A stretch of 64,000 bases of DNA from Atherix ibis (taxonomy: Eukaryota > Arthropoda > Insecta > Diptera > Athericidae), in contig OY282608.1 in the NCBI GenBank assembly GCA_958298945.1, forward strand, positions 14,609,933 through 14,673,932. The letters run 5' to 3'. The first letter of the stretch is position 1. Each line of letters begins with the position of its first letter. The notes under the pieces are model-generated. The model was not told the DNA's origin. It ran no database searches and was given only the letters and a program-made list of their open reading frames with translations. Both the position numbers and the translations under genes were made by a program. Shown here one piece after another: positions 41,386 to 55,934 of this stretch.

Positions 41386-42480
41386 ACCATTAAAACAACA
41401 AACCAACAAGCCAACAAACCAACAAACCAACAAACCAACAAACCACCAAACCAACAAACTAACAAACCAACAGGCCAACAAACCAACAAACCAACAAACC
41501 AACAAACCAAGTAACCAACAAACCAACAAACCAACTAGCCAACAAACCAACAAACCAACAAACGAACAAACCAACAAACGAACAAACGAACAAACCAACA
41601 AACCAACAAACCAAGTAACCAACAAACCAACAAACGAACAACACAATCAAACAAACCAACAAACGAACAAACCAACAAACGAACAAACGTACAAACGAAC
41701 AAACCAACAAACCAACAAACCAATAAATCAACAAACCAAGAAACCAAGAAACCAACAAACCAACAAACCAACAAGCCAACAAACCAACAAACCAACAAAC
41801 CAACAAACCAACAAACCAACAAACCAACAAACCAACAAACCAACAAACCAACAAACCAACAAACCAACAAACGAACAAAAAAACAAACCAACAAACCAAC
41901 AAACCAAAAAACCAACAAACCAACAAACCAACAAGCCAACAAACCAACAAACCAACAAACCAAGTAACCAACAAACCAAGAAACCAACAAGCCAACAAAC
42001 CAATAAACCAACAAACGAACAAACGAACAAACGAACAAACAAACATCCGAACAAATTAACAAACCAACAAACCAACAAACGAACAAACCAACAAACCAAC
42101 AAGCCAACAAACCAACAAACCAACAAGCCAACAAACCAACAAACCAACAAACCAACAAACGAACAAACAAACAAACCCACAAACAAACAAACCAACAAAC
42201 CAACAAACCAACAAACCAAAAAGTCAACAAACCAACAACCCAACAAACCAACAAACCAACAAACCAACAAGTCAACAAACCAACAAACCAACAAGCCAAC
42301 AAGCCAACAAGCCAACAAACCAACAAACCAACAAACGAATAAACAAACAAGCCAACAAACCAACAAACCAACAAACCAACAAGCCAACAAGCCAACAAAC
42401 GAACAAACAAACAAACAAACAAACCAACAAACCAACAAACCAACAAACCAAGTAACCAACAAACCAACAAACGAACAAAA
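41386..42480 (+). repeat. B module, full-length copy (round 6)
   Basis: CCATTAAAAC (41387), ACCACCAAACC and AACAGGCC near 41446-41475, AACTAGCC near 41533, ACACAATCAAAC near 41639, AACGTACAAACG near 41686, ACATCCGAACAAATTA (42043), AAAAAGTCAAC near 42219 and AACAACCC near 42235, ending in AAAACCAACTAAC. It matches 34.89-35.97 kb at an offset that settles at 6,516 bp. Confidence 0.85.
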
Positions 42481-44715
42481 CCAACTAACAAACAAACCAA
42501 CAAACGAACAAACCAACAAACGAATAAACCAACAAACCAACAAACCAACTAACCAACAAACGAAGAAACCAAGAAGCCAAGAAACCAGCAAGCCAACAAC
42601 CCAACAAACGAACAAACAAACAAACCAACAAACCAATAAACCAACAAACGAACAAACAAACAAACCAACAAACCAATAAACCAACAAACCAACAAACGAG
42701 CAAACCAACAAACAAACAAACCAACAAACCGACCAACCAACAAACCAAGTAACCAACAAACCAACAAACCAACAAACCAACAAACCAAGAACCCATTAAA
42801 CCAACAAACCAACAAGCCAACAAACCAACAAACCAACAAACCTACAAACCTACAAACCAACAAACTAACAAACCAACAAACAAACAAACCAACAAACCGA
42901 CAAACCAACAAACCAAGTAACCAACAAACCAACAAACCAACAAACCAACAAACCGAGAACCCATTAAACCAACAAACCAACAAGCCAACAAACGAACAAA
43001 CCAACAAACCAACAAACCAACAAACGAACAAACCTACAAATGAACAAACGAACAAACCAACAAACCAAGTAACCAACAAACCAACAAACGAACGAACCAA
43101 CAAACAAACAAACCAACAAACGAACAAACCAACAAACGAACAAACCAACAAACCAACAAACCAACAAACCAACAAACCAAAAAACCAAGAAACCAACAAG
43201 CTAACAAACCAACAAACCAACAAACCAACAAACCAACAAACCAAAAAACCAACAAACCAACAAACCAACAAACCAACAAACCAACAAACCAACAAACCAA
43301 CAAACGAACAAACAAAAAACCAACAAACCAACAAACCAACAAACCAAAAAACCAACAAACCAACAAACCAACAAGCCAACAAACCAACAAACCAACAAAC
43401 CAAGTAACCAAAAAACCAAGAAACCAACAAGCCAACAAACCCATAAACCAACAAACGAACAAACCAACAAACGGACACACCAACAAACCAACAAACCAAC
43501 AAACGAACAAACCAACAAACCAACAAGCCAACAAACGAACAAACCAACAAGCCAACAAACCAACAAACCAACAAACCAACAAACTAACAAACAAACAAAC
43601 CAACAAACAAACAAACCAACAAACCAACAAACCAACAAACCAACAAGCCAACAAACCAACAAACCGACAAGCCAACAAACCAACAAGCCAACAAACCAAC
43701 AAACCAACAAACGAACATACAAACAAACCAACAAACCAACAAACCAACAAACCAACAAGCCAACAATCCAACAAACGAACAAACAAATAAACCAACAAAC
43801 CAACAAACCAACAAACCAACAAACGAACAAACCAACAAACCAACAAACCAACAAGCCAACAAACCAACAAACCAACAAGCCAACTAACCAACAAACCAAC
43901 AAACGAACAAACAAACAAACCAACAAACCAACAAACCAACAAACCAACAAGCCAACAAACCCACAAACCAACAAGCCAACAAACCAACAAATCTACAAAC
44001 GAACAAACAAACAAACCAACAAACCAACAAATCAACAAACCAACAAACCAACAAACCAACAAACAAACAAACCAACAAACCAACAAACCAACAAACCAAC
44101 AAACCAACAAACCAACAAACCAACAAACCAAGTAACCAACAAACCAACAAACCAACAAACCAACAAACCAGCAAACTAACAAACCAACAAACCAACAAAC
44201 CAACAAACCAACAAACCAACAAGCCAACAAACCAACAAACCAACAAATCAACAAACCAAGTAACCAACAAACCGACAAACCAACAAGACAACAAACCAAC
44301 AAACCAACAAACGAACAAACGAACAAACCAACAAACGAACAAACGAACAAACCAACAAACAAACAAACAAACAAACGAACAAACCAACAAACCAACAAGC
44401 CAACAAACCAACAAACCAACAAACCAACAAGCCAACAAACCAACAAACCAACAAACGAACAAACAAACAAACCCACAAACCAACAAACCAACAAACCAAG
44501 TAACAACCAAACCAACAAACGAACAAAAACAACAAACAAACAAACCAACAAACGAACAAACCAACAAACCAACAAACTAAAAAACGAAGTAACCAACAAA
44601 CCAACAAACCAACAAACCAACAAACCAAGAAACCAACAAACCAACAAACCAACAAGCCAACAAACCAATAAACCAACAAACCAACAAACCAACAAACCAA
44701 CAAACTAAAAAACCA
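42481..44715 (+). repeat. C-D round 6; most of it is copy 1 of a 1,968-bp tandem duplication
   Basis: CCGACCAACC (42729), AGAACCCATT near 42788, CCTACAAACCTACAAACC near 42841, AGAACCCATT near 42956, CGAACGAACC near 43089, AACGGACACACC (43471), AACAATCC near 43765, AAGACAAC near 44284, GTAACAACC near 44501 and CTAAAAAACC near 44577 and 44706. From about 42,745 the sequence repeats 1,968 bp later. Confidence 0.86.
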
Positions 44716-46880
44716 AGTAACCAACAAACCAACAAACCAACAAACCAACAAACCAAGAACCCATTAAACCAACAAACCAACAAGCCAACAAACCAACAAA
44801 CCAACAAACCTACAAACCTACAAACCAACAAACTAACAAACCAACAAACAAACAAACCAACAAACCGACAAACCAACAAACCAAGTAACCAACAAACCAA
44901 CAAACCAACAAACCAACAAACCGAGAACCCATTAAACCAACAAACCAACAAGCCAACAAACGAACAAACCAACAAACCAACAAACCAACAAACGAACAAA
45001 CCTACAAATGAACAAACGAACAAACCAACAAACCAAGTAACCAACAAACCAACAAACGAACGAACCAACAAACAAACAAACCAACAAACGAACAAACCAA
45101 CAAACGAACAAACCAACAAACCAACAAACCAACAAACCAACAAACCAAAAAACCAAGAAACCAACAAGCTAACAAACCAACAAACCAACAAACCAACAAA
45201 CCAACAAACCAAAAAACCAACAAACCAACAAACCAACAAACCAACAAACCAACAAACCAACAAACCAACAAACGAACAAACAAAAAACCAACAAACCAAC
45301 AAACCAACAAACCAAAAAACCAACAAACCAACAAACCAACAAGCCAACAAACCAACAAACCAACAAACCAAGTAACCAAAAAACCAAGAAACCAACAAGC
45401 CAACAAACCCATAAACCAACAAACGAACAAACCAACAAACGGACACACCAACAAACCAACAAACCAACAAACGAACAAACCAACAAACCAACAAGCCAAC
45501 AAACGAACAAACCAACAAGCCAACAAACCAACAAACCAACAAACCAACAAACTAACAAACAAACAAACCAACAAACAAACAAACCAACAAACCAACAAAC
45601 CAACAAACCAACAAGCCAACAAACCAACAAACCGACAAGCCAACAAACCAACAAGCCAACAAACCAACAAACCAACAAACGAACATACAAACAAACCAAC
45701 AAACCAACAAACCAACAAACCAACAAGCCAACAATCCAACAAACGAACAAACAAATAAACCAACAAACCAACAAACCAACAAACCAACAAACGAACAAAC
45801 CAACAAACCAACAAACCAACAAGCCAACAAACCAACAAACCAACAAGCCAACTAACCAACAAACCAACAAACGAACAAACAAACAAACCAACAAACCAAC
45901 AAACCAACAAACCAACAAGCCAACAAACCCACAAACCAACAAGCCAACAAACCAACAAATCTACAAACGAACAAACAAACAAACCAACAAACCAACAAAT
46001 CAACAAACCAACAAACCAACAAACCAACAAACAAACAAACCAACAAACCAACAAACCAACAAACCAACAAACCAACAAACCAACAAACCAACAAACCAAG
46101 TAACCAACAAACCAACAAACCAACAAACCAACAAACCAGCAAACTAACAAACCAACAAACCAACAAACCAACAAACCAACAAACCAACAAGCCAACAAAC
46201 CAACAAACCAACAAATCAACAAACCAAGTAACCAACAAACCGACAAACCAACAAGACAACAAACCAACAAACCAACAAACGAACAAACGAACAAACCAAC
46301 AAACGAACAAACGAACAAACCAACAAACAAACAAACAAACAAACGAACAAACCAACAAACCAACAAGCCAACAAACCAACAAACCAACAAACCAACAAGC
46401 CAACAAACCAACAAACCAACAAACGAACAAACAAACAAACCCACAAACCAACAAACCAACAAACCAAGTAACAACCAAACCAACAAACGAACAAAAACAA
46501 CAAACAAACAAACCAACAAACGAACAAACCAACAAACCAACAAACTAAAAAACGAAGTAACCAACAAACCAACAAACCAACAAACCAACAAACCAAGAAA
46601 CCAACAAACCAACAAACCAACAAGCCAACAAACCAATAAACCAACAAACCAACAAACCAACAAACCAACAAACTAAAAAACCAAGTAACCAACAAACCAA
46701 CAAACCAACAAACCAACAAACCAAGAAATTAACAAACCAACAAACCAACAAGCCAACAAACCAACAAACCAACAAACCAACAAACCAACAAACCAACAAA
46801 CTAACAAACCAACAAGATAACAAACCAACAAACCAACAAACCAACAAACCAAGTAACCAACAAATCAACAACCAACTAGC
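44716..46880 (+). repeat. C-D copy 2 of the 1,968-bp tandem duplication
   Basis: Begins where CTAAAAAACCAAGTAACC of D joins AGAACCCATT of C (44716-44760). It repeats CCTACAAACCTACAAACC near 44809, ACGGACACACC (45439), AACAATCC near 45733, GTAACAACC near 46469 and CTAAAAAACC near 46545 and 46674, all exactly 1,968 bp (246 octamers) after copy 1. It continues into the complete D end: AAGAAATTAAC near 46724, AAGATAAC near 46813 and CAACCAACTAGCC near 46868-46880. Confidence 0.87.
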
Positions 46881-48480
46881 CAACAAACCAACAAACTAAC
46901 AAACGAACAAACGAACAAACCAACAAACGAACAAACGAACAAACCAACAAACCAACAAACCAACAAACTAACAAACGAAAAACCAATAAACCAACAAACC
47001 AACAAACCAAGAAACCAACAAACCAACAAACCAACAAGCCAACAAACCAACAAACCAACAAACCAACAAACCAACAAACCAACAAACCAACAAACCAACA
47101 AACCAACAAACCAACAAACCAACAAACCAACAAACCAACAAACGAACAAACAAACAAACCAACAAACCAACAAACCAACAAACCAACAAACCAACAAGCC
47201 AACAAACCAATAAACCAACAAATGAACAAACGAACAAACCAACAAACGAACAAACCAACAAACCAACAAACCAACAAACGAACAAACGAACAAACCAACA
47301 AGCCAACAAACCAACAAACCAACAAACCAACAAACCAACAAACCAACAAACCAACAAACGAACAAACAAACAAACCAACAAACCACCAAACCAACAAACC
47401 AACAAGCCAACAAACCAACAATCCAACAAACCAACAAACCAACAAACCAACAAACGACCAAACCAACAAACAAACAAACCAACAAACCAACAAACCAACA
47501 AACTAAGAAACCAACAAACTAACAAGGCAACAAAACAACAAACCAACAAACCAACAAACGTACAAACCAACAAACGAACAAACCAACAAACCAAGAAACG
47601 AACAAACCAACAAACCAACAAGCCAACAAACCAACAAACCAACAAACCAACAAACCAATAAACCAACAAATGAACAAACGAACAAACCAACAAACGAACA
47701 AACCAACAAACCAACAAACCAACAAACGAACAAACCAACAAACCAACAAGCCAACAAACCAACAAACCAACAAGCCAACAAACCAACAAACCAACAAACG
47801 AACAAACAAACAAACCAACAAACCAACAAACCAACAAACCAACAAACCAACAAGCCAACAAACCAACAATCTAACAAACCAACAAACCAACAAACCAACA
47901 AACGACCAAACCAACAAACAAACAAACCAACAAACCAACAAACCAACAAACTAAGAAACCAACAAACTAACAAGGCAACAAAACAACAAACCAACAAACC
48001 AACAAACGAACAAACCAACAAACCAAGAAACAAACAAACCAGCAAACCAACAAGCTAACAACCAACAAACCAACAAACCAAGTAACCAACAAACCAACAA
48101 ACCAACAAGCCAACAAACCAATAAACCAATAAACCAACAAACGAACAAACGAACAAACCAACAAACGAACAAACCAACAAACCAACAACCCAACAAACCT
48201 ACAAACCAACAAGCCAACAAACCAACAAACCAACAAACGAACAAACAAACAAACCAACAAACCAACAAACCAACAAACCAACAAACCAACAAACCAACAA
48301 ACGAATAAACAAACAAACCAACAAACCAACAAACCAACAAACGAACAAACAAACAAACCAACAAACCAACAAACCAACAAACCAACAAACCAACAAACCA
48401 ACAAATCAACAAACCGACAAACCAACAAACCAACAAACCAACAAACCAACAAACCAACAAACCAACAAACCAACTAACCA
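46881..48480 (+). repeat. P-type block with a 448-bp tandem duplication
   Basis: CGAAAAACCAATAAACC near 46977, AATGAACAAACGAAC near 47221 and again near 47669, CGACCAAACC near 47455 and 47903, and CTAACAAGGCAAC with AAGGC at 47524 and 47972: a 448-bp (56 octamer) period. AACGTACAAACC near 47567, AACACCACC-like AACCACCAAACC near 47382, and AAGCTAACAACC near 48050 mark the two parts. The block ends at CCAACTAACC near 48473, where the E subfamily begins. Confidence 0.8.
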
Positions 48481-48645
48481 ACAAACCAACCAACCAACAA
48501 GCCAACAAACCAACAAACCAACAAACCAAGTAACCAACAAACCAACAAACCAACAAGCCAACAAACCATCAAACCAAAAAACCAACAAACGAACAAACAA
48601 ACAAACAAACAAACGAACAAACCAACAAACCAACAAACTAACAAA

Positions 48646-48680
48646 CGAACAAACAAACAAACAAACAAACAAACAAACGA
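48646..48680 (+). repeat. AAAC tetramer run
   Basis: Between two CGAAC variants the sequence is a pure (AAAC) tetramer repeat of about 8 units, without the alternating AACC. Similar runs near 56537-56569 and 58301-58331 also lie in the E region. They show the simpler tetramer expanding in place of the octamer. Confidence 0.88.
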
Positions 48681-49005
48681 ACAAACCAACAAACCAACAA
48701 ACGAACAAACCAACAAACCAACAAGCCAACAAACCAACAAACCAACAAGCCAACAAACCAACAAAGCAACAAACCAACAAACCAACAAACCAACAAACCA
48801 AGGAACCAACAAACCACCAAACCAACAAGCCAACAAACCAACAAACCAACAAACGAACAAACGAACAAACAAACAAACTAACAAACCAACAAACCAACAA
48901 ACCAACAAAGCAACAAACGAACAAACCTACAAACGAACAAACAAACAAACAAACAAACCAACAAACCAACAAACCAACAAACGAACAAACCAACAAACCA
49001 ACAAA

Positions 49006-51205
49006 CTAACAAACCAAGAAACCAAGAAGCCAACAAACCAACAAGCCAACAAACAAACAAACCAACAAACTAACACACCAACAAACCAACAAACCAACAA
49101 ACCAACAAACGAACAAACAAACAAACCAACAAACCAACAAACCAAAAAACCAACAAACCACATACCAACAAGCCAACAAACCAACAAACTAACAAACGAA
49201 CAAACAAACAAACAAACAAACCAACAAACCAACAAACCAACAAACAAACAAACCAACAAACCAACAAACCAACAAGCCAACAATCCAACAAACCAATAAG
49301 CCAACAAACCAACAAACCAACAAACCAACAAACGAACAAACAAACAAACCAACAAACCAATAAACCAACAAACCAACAAACCAACAAACGAACAAATCAA
49401 CAAACAAACAAACCAACAAACCAACAAACTAACAAACCGTGTAACCAACAAACCAACAAACCAACAAACCAACAAACCAACAAACGAACAAACCAACAAA
49501 CGAACAAGCCAACAAACCAACAAACCAATAAGCCAACAAACCAACAAGCCAGCAAACGAACAAACAAACAAACCAACAAACCAACAAACCAAGTAACCAA
49601 CAAACCAACAAACGAACAAACCAACAAACAAACAACCCAACAAACGAACAAACCAACAAACGAAAAACCAATAAATCAACAAACCAACAAACCAAGAAAC
49701 CAACAAACCAACAAACCAACAAGCCAACAAACCAACAAACCAACAAACTAACAAACCAAGAAACCAACATACCAACAAACCAACAAACCAATAAACGAAC
49801 AAACAAACAAACCAACAAACCAACAAACCAACAAGCCAACAAAGCAATAAACCAACAAACGAACAAACCAACAAACCAACAAGCCAACAAACCAACAAAC
49901 CAGCAATCCAACAAACCAACAAACCAACAAACGAACAAACAAACAAACCAACAAACCAACAAACCAACAAACCAATAAGCCAACAAACGAACAAACAAAC
50001 AAACCAACAAACCAACAAACCAACAAACCAACAAACGACCAAACCAACAAACAAACAAACCAATAAACCAACAAACCAACAAACCAAGAAACCAACAAAC
50101 CAACAAGGCAACAAACCAACAAACCAACAAACCAACAAACGAACAAACCAACAAACGAACAAACCAACAAACCAACAAACCAACAAACCAACAAACCAAC
50201 AAACCAAGAAACCAATAAACCAACAAACCAACAAGCCAACAAACCAACAAACCAACAAACCATCAACCTACAAACCAACAAACCAACAAACAAACAAACG
50301 AACAAACAAACAAACCAACAAACCAAAAAACCAACAACCCAACAAACCAACAAACCAACAAACCAACAAGCCAACAAACCAACAAACCAACAAACCAAGT
50401 AACCAACAAACCAACAAACCAACAAACGAACAAACCAACAAACCAACAAACCAACAAACCAACAAACCAAGAAACCAATAAACCAACAAACCAACAAGCC
50501 AACAAACCAACAAACCAACAAACCATCAACCAACAAACCAACAAACCAACAAACGAACAAACGAACAAACCAACAAACGAACAAACCAACAAACGAACAA
50601 ACGAACAAACCAACAAACGAACAAACCAACCAACAAACCAACAAACCAACAAACCAACAAACAAACAAACCAACAAACCAACAAACCAACAAACCTACAA
50701 ACCAACAAGCCAATAAACCAACAAATTAACAAACGAACAAACAAACAAACCTACAAACCAACAAACCAACAAACCAACAAACCAACAAACGAACAAACCA
50801 ACAAACCAACAAACCAACAAACCAACAAACGAACAAACCAACAAACCAACAAGCCAACAAACCTACAAACCAACAAGCCAATAAATCAACAAACTAACAA
50901 ACGAACAAACAAACAAACCTACAAACCCACAAGCCAATAAACCAACAAACTAACAAACGAATAAACAAACAAACCTACAAACCAACAAATCAACAAACCA
51001 ACAAACCAACAAAAGAACAAACCAACAAACTAACAAACCAACAAACCAACAAACCAACAAACGAACAAACCAACAAACAAACAAACCAACAAACCAACAA
51101 ACCAACAAACCAAGTAACCAACAAACCAACAAACGAACAAAACCAACAAATAAACAAACCAGCAAACGAACAAACCAACAAACGAACAAACCAACAAACC
51201 AACAA
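49006..51205 (+). repeat. E unit 1
   Basis: From CTAACAAACCAAGAAACCAAG to the next such start. Contains CTAACACACC (49070), AACCACATACC near 49156, CCGTGTAACC (49437), CGAAAAACCAATAAATC (49661), ACCATCAACC (50259 and 50522) and the 56-bp pairs at 50694-51000. The distance to unit 2 is 2,201 bp at CTAACACACC and 2,209 bp at CCGTGTAACC. Confidence 0.76.
50694..51010 (+). repeat. 56-bp minisatellite cluster in E unit 1
   Basis: CCTACAAACC occurs at 50694 and 50750, then at 50862, 50918 and 50974, each step 56 bp (7 octamers). Between them the order is AAGCCAATAAACC, then CTAAC (ATTAAC after the first), then AACGAACAAACAAACAAACC. The two clusters are 168 bp (3 x 56) apart. Confidence 0.85.
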
Positions 51206-53586
51206 ACTAACAAACCAAGAAACCAAGAAGCCAACAAACCAACAAGCCAACAAACAAACAAACCAACAAACTAACACACCAACAAACCAACAAACCAACA
51301 AACCAACAAACGAACAAACAAACAAACCAACAAACCAACAAACCAAAAAACCAACAAACCACAAACCAAGAAGCCAACAAACCAACAAACCAACAAACGA
51401 ACAAACAAACAAACAAACAAACCAACAAACCAACAAACCAACAAACCAACAAACAAACAAACCAACAAACCAACAAACCAACACGCCAACAATCCAACAA
51501 ACCAATAAGCCAACAAACCAACAAACCAACAAACCAACAAACGAACAAACAAACAAACCAACAAACCAATAAACCAACAAACCAACAAACCAACAAACGA
51601 ACAAACCAACAAACAAACAAACCAACAAACCAACAAACTAACAAACCGTGTAACCAACAAACCAACAAACCAACAAACCAACAAACCAACAAACCAACAA
51701 ACCAACAAACGAACAAACGAACAAACCAACAAACGGACAAGCCAACAAACCAACAAACCAATAAGCCAACAAACCAACAAACCAACAAACGAACAAATCA
51801 ACAAACAAACAAACCAACAAACCAACAAACTAACAAACCGTGTAACCAACAAACCAACAAACCAACAAACCAACAAACCAACAAACAAACCAACCAACAA
51901 ACGAACAAGCCAACAAACCAACAAACCAATAAGCCAACAAACCAACAAACCACAAACGAACAAATAAACAAACCAACAAACCAACAAACCAAGTAACCAA
52001 CAAACCAACAAACGAACAAACCAACAAACAAACAATCCAACAAACGAACAAACCAACAAACGAAAAACCAATAAACCAACAAACCAACAAACCAAGAAAC
52101 CAACAAACCAACAAACCAACAAGCCAACAAACCAACAAACCAACAAACTAACAAACCAACAAACCAACACAACAACAAACCAATAAACCAATAAACGAAC
52201 AAACAAACAAACCAACAAACCTACAAACCAACAACCCAACAAGCCAACAAAGCAATAAACCAACAAATAAACAAACGAACAAACCCACAAACGAACAAAC
52301 CAACAAACCAACAAACCAACAAATGAACAAACCAACAAACCAACAAGCCAACAAACCAACAAACCAGCAAGCCAACAAACCAACAAACCAACAAACGAAC
52401 AAACAAACAAACCAACAAACCAACAAACCAACAAAGCAACAAGCCAACAAACCAACAAACCAACAAGCCAACAAACCAACAAACCAACAAACGAACAAAC
52501 AAACAAACCAACAAACCAACAAACCAACAAACCAACAAACGACCAAACCAACAAACAAACAAACCAATAAACCAACAAACCAACAAACCAAGAAACCAAC
52601 AAACCAACAAGGCAACAAACCAACAAGGCAACAAACCAACAAATCAACAAACCAACAAACGAACAAACCAACAAACGAACAAACCAACAAACCAACAAAC
52701 CAACAAACCAACAAACCAAGAAACCAATGAACTAACAAACCAACAAGCCAACAAACCAACAAACCAACAAACCATCAACCAACAAACCAACAAACCAACA
52801 AACCAACAAACGAACAAACAAACAAACCAACAAACCAAAAAACCAACAACCCAACAAACCAACAAACTAACAAGCCAACAAACCACCAAACCAACAAACC
52901 AACAAACCAAGTAACCAACAAACCAACAAACCAACAAGCCAACAAACCAATAAACCAACAAACGAACAAATGAACAAACCAACAAATGAACAAACCAACA
53001 AACCAACAAACCAACAAACCAACAAACCAACAAACCAACAAACCAACAAACAAACAAACCAACAAACCAACAAGCCAACAAACCTACATACCAACAAGCC
53101 AATAAACCAACAAACTAACAAACGAACAAACAAACAAACCTACAAACCAACAAACCAACAAACCAACAAACGAATAAACCAACAAACCAACAAACCAACA
53201 AACCAACAAACGAACAAACCAACAAACCAACAAGCCAACAAACCTACAAACCAACAAGCCAATAAATCAACAAACTAACAAACGAACAAACAAACAAACC
53301 TACAAACCAACAAGCCAATAAACCAACAAAATAACAAACGATTAACAAACAAACCTACAAACCAACAAACCAACAAACCAACAAACCAACAAACGAACAA
53401 ACCAACAAACCAACAAACCAACAAACCAACAAACCAACAAACGAACAAACGTACAAACAAACAAACCAACAAACCAACAAACCAACAAACCAAGTAACCA
53501 ACAAACCAACAAACGAACAAAACTAACAAACAAACAAACCAGCAAACGAACAAACCAACAAACGAACAAACCAACAAACCAACAAA
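51206..53586 (+). repeat. E unit 2
   Basis: Repeats unit 1: CTAACACACC (51271), AACCACAAACC near 51357, CCGTGTAACC (51646 and a 192-bp duplicate at 51838), CGAAAAACCAATAAACC (52061), AAGGCAACAAACC near 52609 and 52620, ACCATCAACC (52771) and 56-bp pairs at 53083-53360. It is longer than unit 1 by about 0.18 kb, close to the extra 192-bp segment. Confidence 0.76.
53083..53365 (+). repeat. 56-bp minisatellite cluster in E unit 2
   Basis: CCTAC at 53083 and 53139 (56 bp), and at 53243, 53299 (56 bp) and 53354 (55 bp). The last step has lost one base, and the unit there reads ATAACAAACGATTAAC. The same internal order as in unit 1 shows common origin. Confidence 0.84.
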
Positions 53587-55934
53587 CTAACAAACCAAGC
53601 AACCAAGAAGCCAAGAAACCAACAAGCCAACAAACAAACAAACCAACAAACTAACACACCAACAAACCAACAAACCAACAAACGAACAAACAAACAAACC
53701 AACAAACCAACAAACCAAAAAACCAACAAACCACAAACCAACAAGCCAACAAACCAACAAACCAACAAACAAACAAATAAACAAACAAACAAACAAACAA
53801 ACCAACAAACCAACAAACCAACAAACCAACAAACAAACAAACCAACAAACCAACACGCCAACAATCCAACAAACCAATAAACCAACAAACCAACAAACCA
53901 ACAAACGAACAAACGAACAAACAAACAAACCAACAAACCAACAAACTAACAAACCGTGTAACCAACAAACCAACAAACCAACAAACCAACAAACCAAGAA
54001 ACGAACAAACCAACAAACCAACAAGCCAACAAACCAACAAACCAGCAAGCCAACAAACCAACAAACCAACAAACGAACAAACAAACAAACCAACAAACCA
54101 ACAAACCAAGAAACCAAGAAGCCAACAAACCAACAAGACAACAAACAAACAAACCAACAAACTAACACACCAACAAACCAACAAACCAACAAACAAACAA
54201 ACGAACAAACCAACAAACCAACAAGCCAACAAACCAACAAACCAGCAAGCCAACAAACCAACAAACCAACAAACGAACAAACAAACAAACAAACAAACCA
54301 ACAAACCAAGAAGCCAACAAACCAACAAGCCAACAAACAAACAAACCAACAAACTAAGACACCAACAAACCAACAAACCAACAAACCAACAAACGAACAA
54401 ACAAACAAACCAACAAACCAACAAACCAAAAAACCAACAAACCACAAACCAACAAGCCAACAAACCAACAAACCAACAAACGAACAAACAAACAAACAAA
54501 CAAACCAACAAACCAACAAACCAACAAACCAACAAACAAACAAACCAACAAACCAACAAACCAACAAGCCAACAATCCAACAAACCAATAATCCAACAAA
54601 CCAACAAACCAACAAACCAACAAACGAACAAACAAACAAACCAACAAACCAATAAACCGACAAACCAACAAACCAACAAACGAACAAACCAACAAACAAA
54701 CAAACCAACAAACCAACAAACTAACAAACCGTGTAACCAACAAACCAACAAACCAACAAACCAACAAACCAACAAACCAACAAACCAACAAACCAACAAA
54801 CGAACAAACCAACAAACGAACAAGCCAACAAACCAACAAACCAATAAACCAACAAACCAACAAACCAACAAACGAACAAACAAACAAACCAACAAACCAA
54901 CAAACCAAGTAACCAACAAACCAACAAACGAACAAACCAACAAACAAACAAACCAACAAACGAACAAACCAACAAACGAAAAACCAATAAACCAACAAAC
55001 CAACAAACCAAGAAACCAACAACCCAACAAACCAACAAGCCAACAAACCAACAAACCAACAAACTAACAAACCAACAAACCAACAAACCAACACACCAAC
55101 AAACCAATAAACGAACAAACAAACAAACCAACAAACCAACAAACCAACAAACCAACAAGCCAACAAACCAATAAACCAACAAATAAACAACCGAACAAAC
55201 CAACAAACGAACAAACCAACAAACCAACAAACCAACAAACGAACAAACCAACAAACTAACAAGCCAACAAACCAACAAACCAGCAAGCCAACAAACCAAC
55301 AAACCAACAAACGAACAAACAAACAAACCAACAAACCAACAAACCAACAAACCAACAAGCCAACAAACCAACAAACCAACAAGCCAACAAACCAACAAAC
55401 CAACAAACGAACAAACAAACAAACCAACAAACCAACAAACCAACAAACCAACAAACCAACAAACGACCAAACCAACAAACAAACAAACCAACAAACCAAC
55501 AAACCAACAAACCAACAAACCAAGAAACCAACAAACCAACAAGGCAACAAACCAACAAACCAACAAACCAACAAGCGAACAAACCAACAAACGAACAAAC
55601 CAACAAACCAACAAACCAACAAACCAACAAACCAAGAAACCAATAAACCAACAAACCAACAAGCCAACAAACCAACAAACCAACAAACCATCAACCAACA
55701 AACCAACAAACCAACAAACCAACAAACGAACAAACAAACAAACCAACAAACCAAAAAACCAACAACCCAACAAACCAACAAACCAACAAGCCAACAAACC
55801 AACAAACCAACAAACCAAGTAACCAACAAACCAACAAACGAACAAACCAACAAACAAACAAACCAACAAACCAACAACCCAACAAACCAACAAACCAACA
55901 AACGAACAAACCAACAAACCAACAAGCCAACAAA

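Noticed and set aside
49437..54738. CCGTGTAACC sites as a protein-binding motif
   Set aside because: Five copies occur, but always inside the same larger E segments, so copying by duplication explains their conservation.
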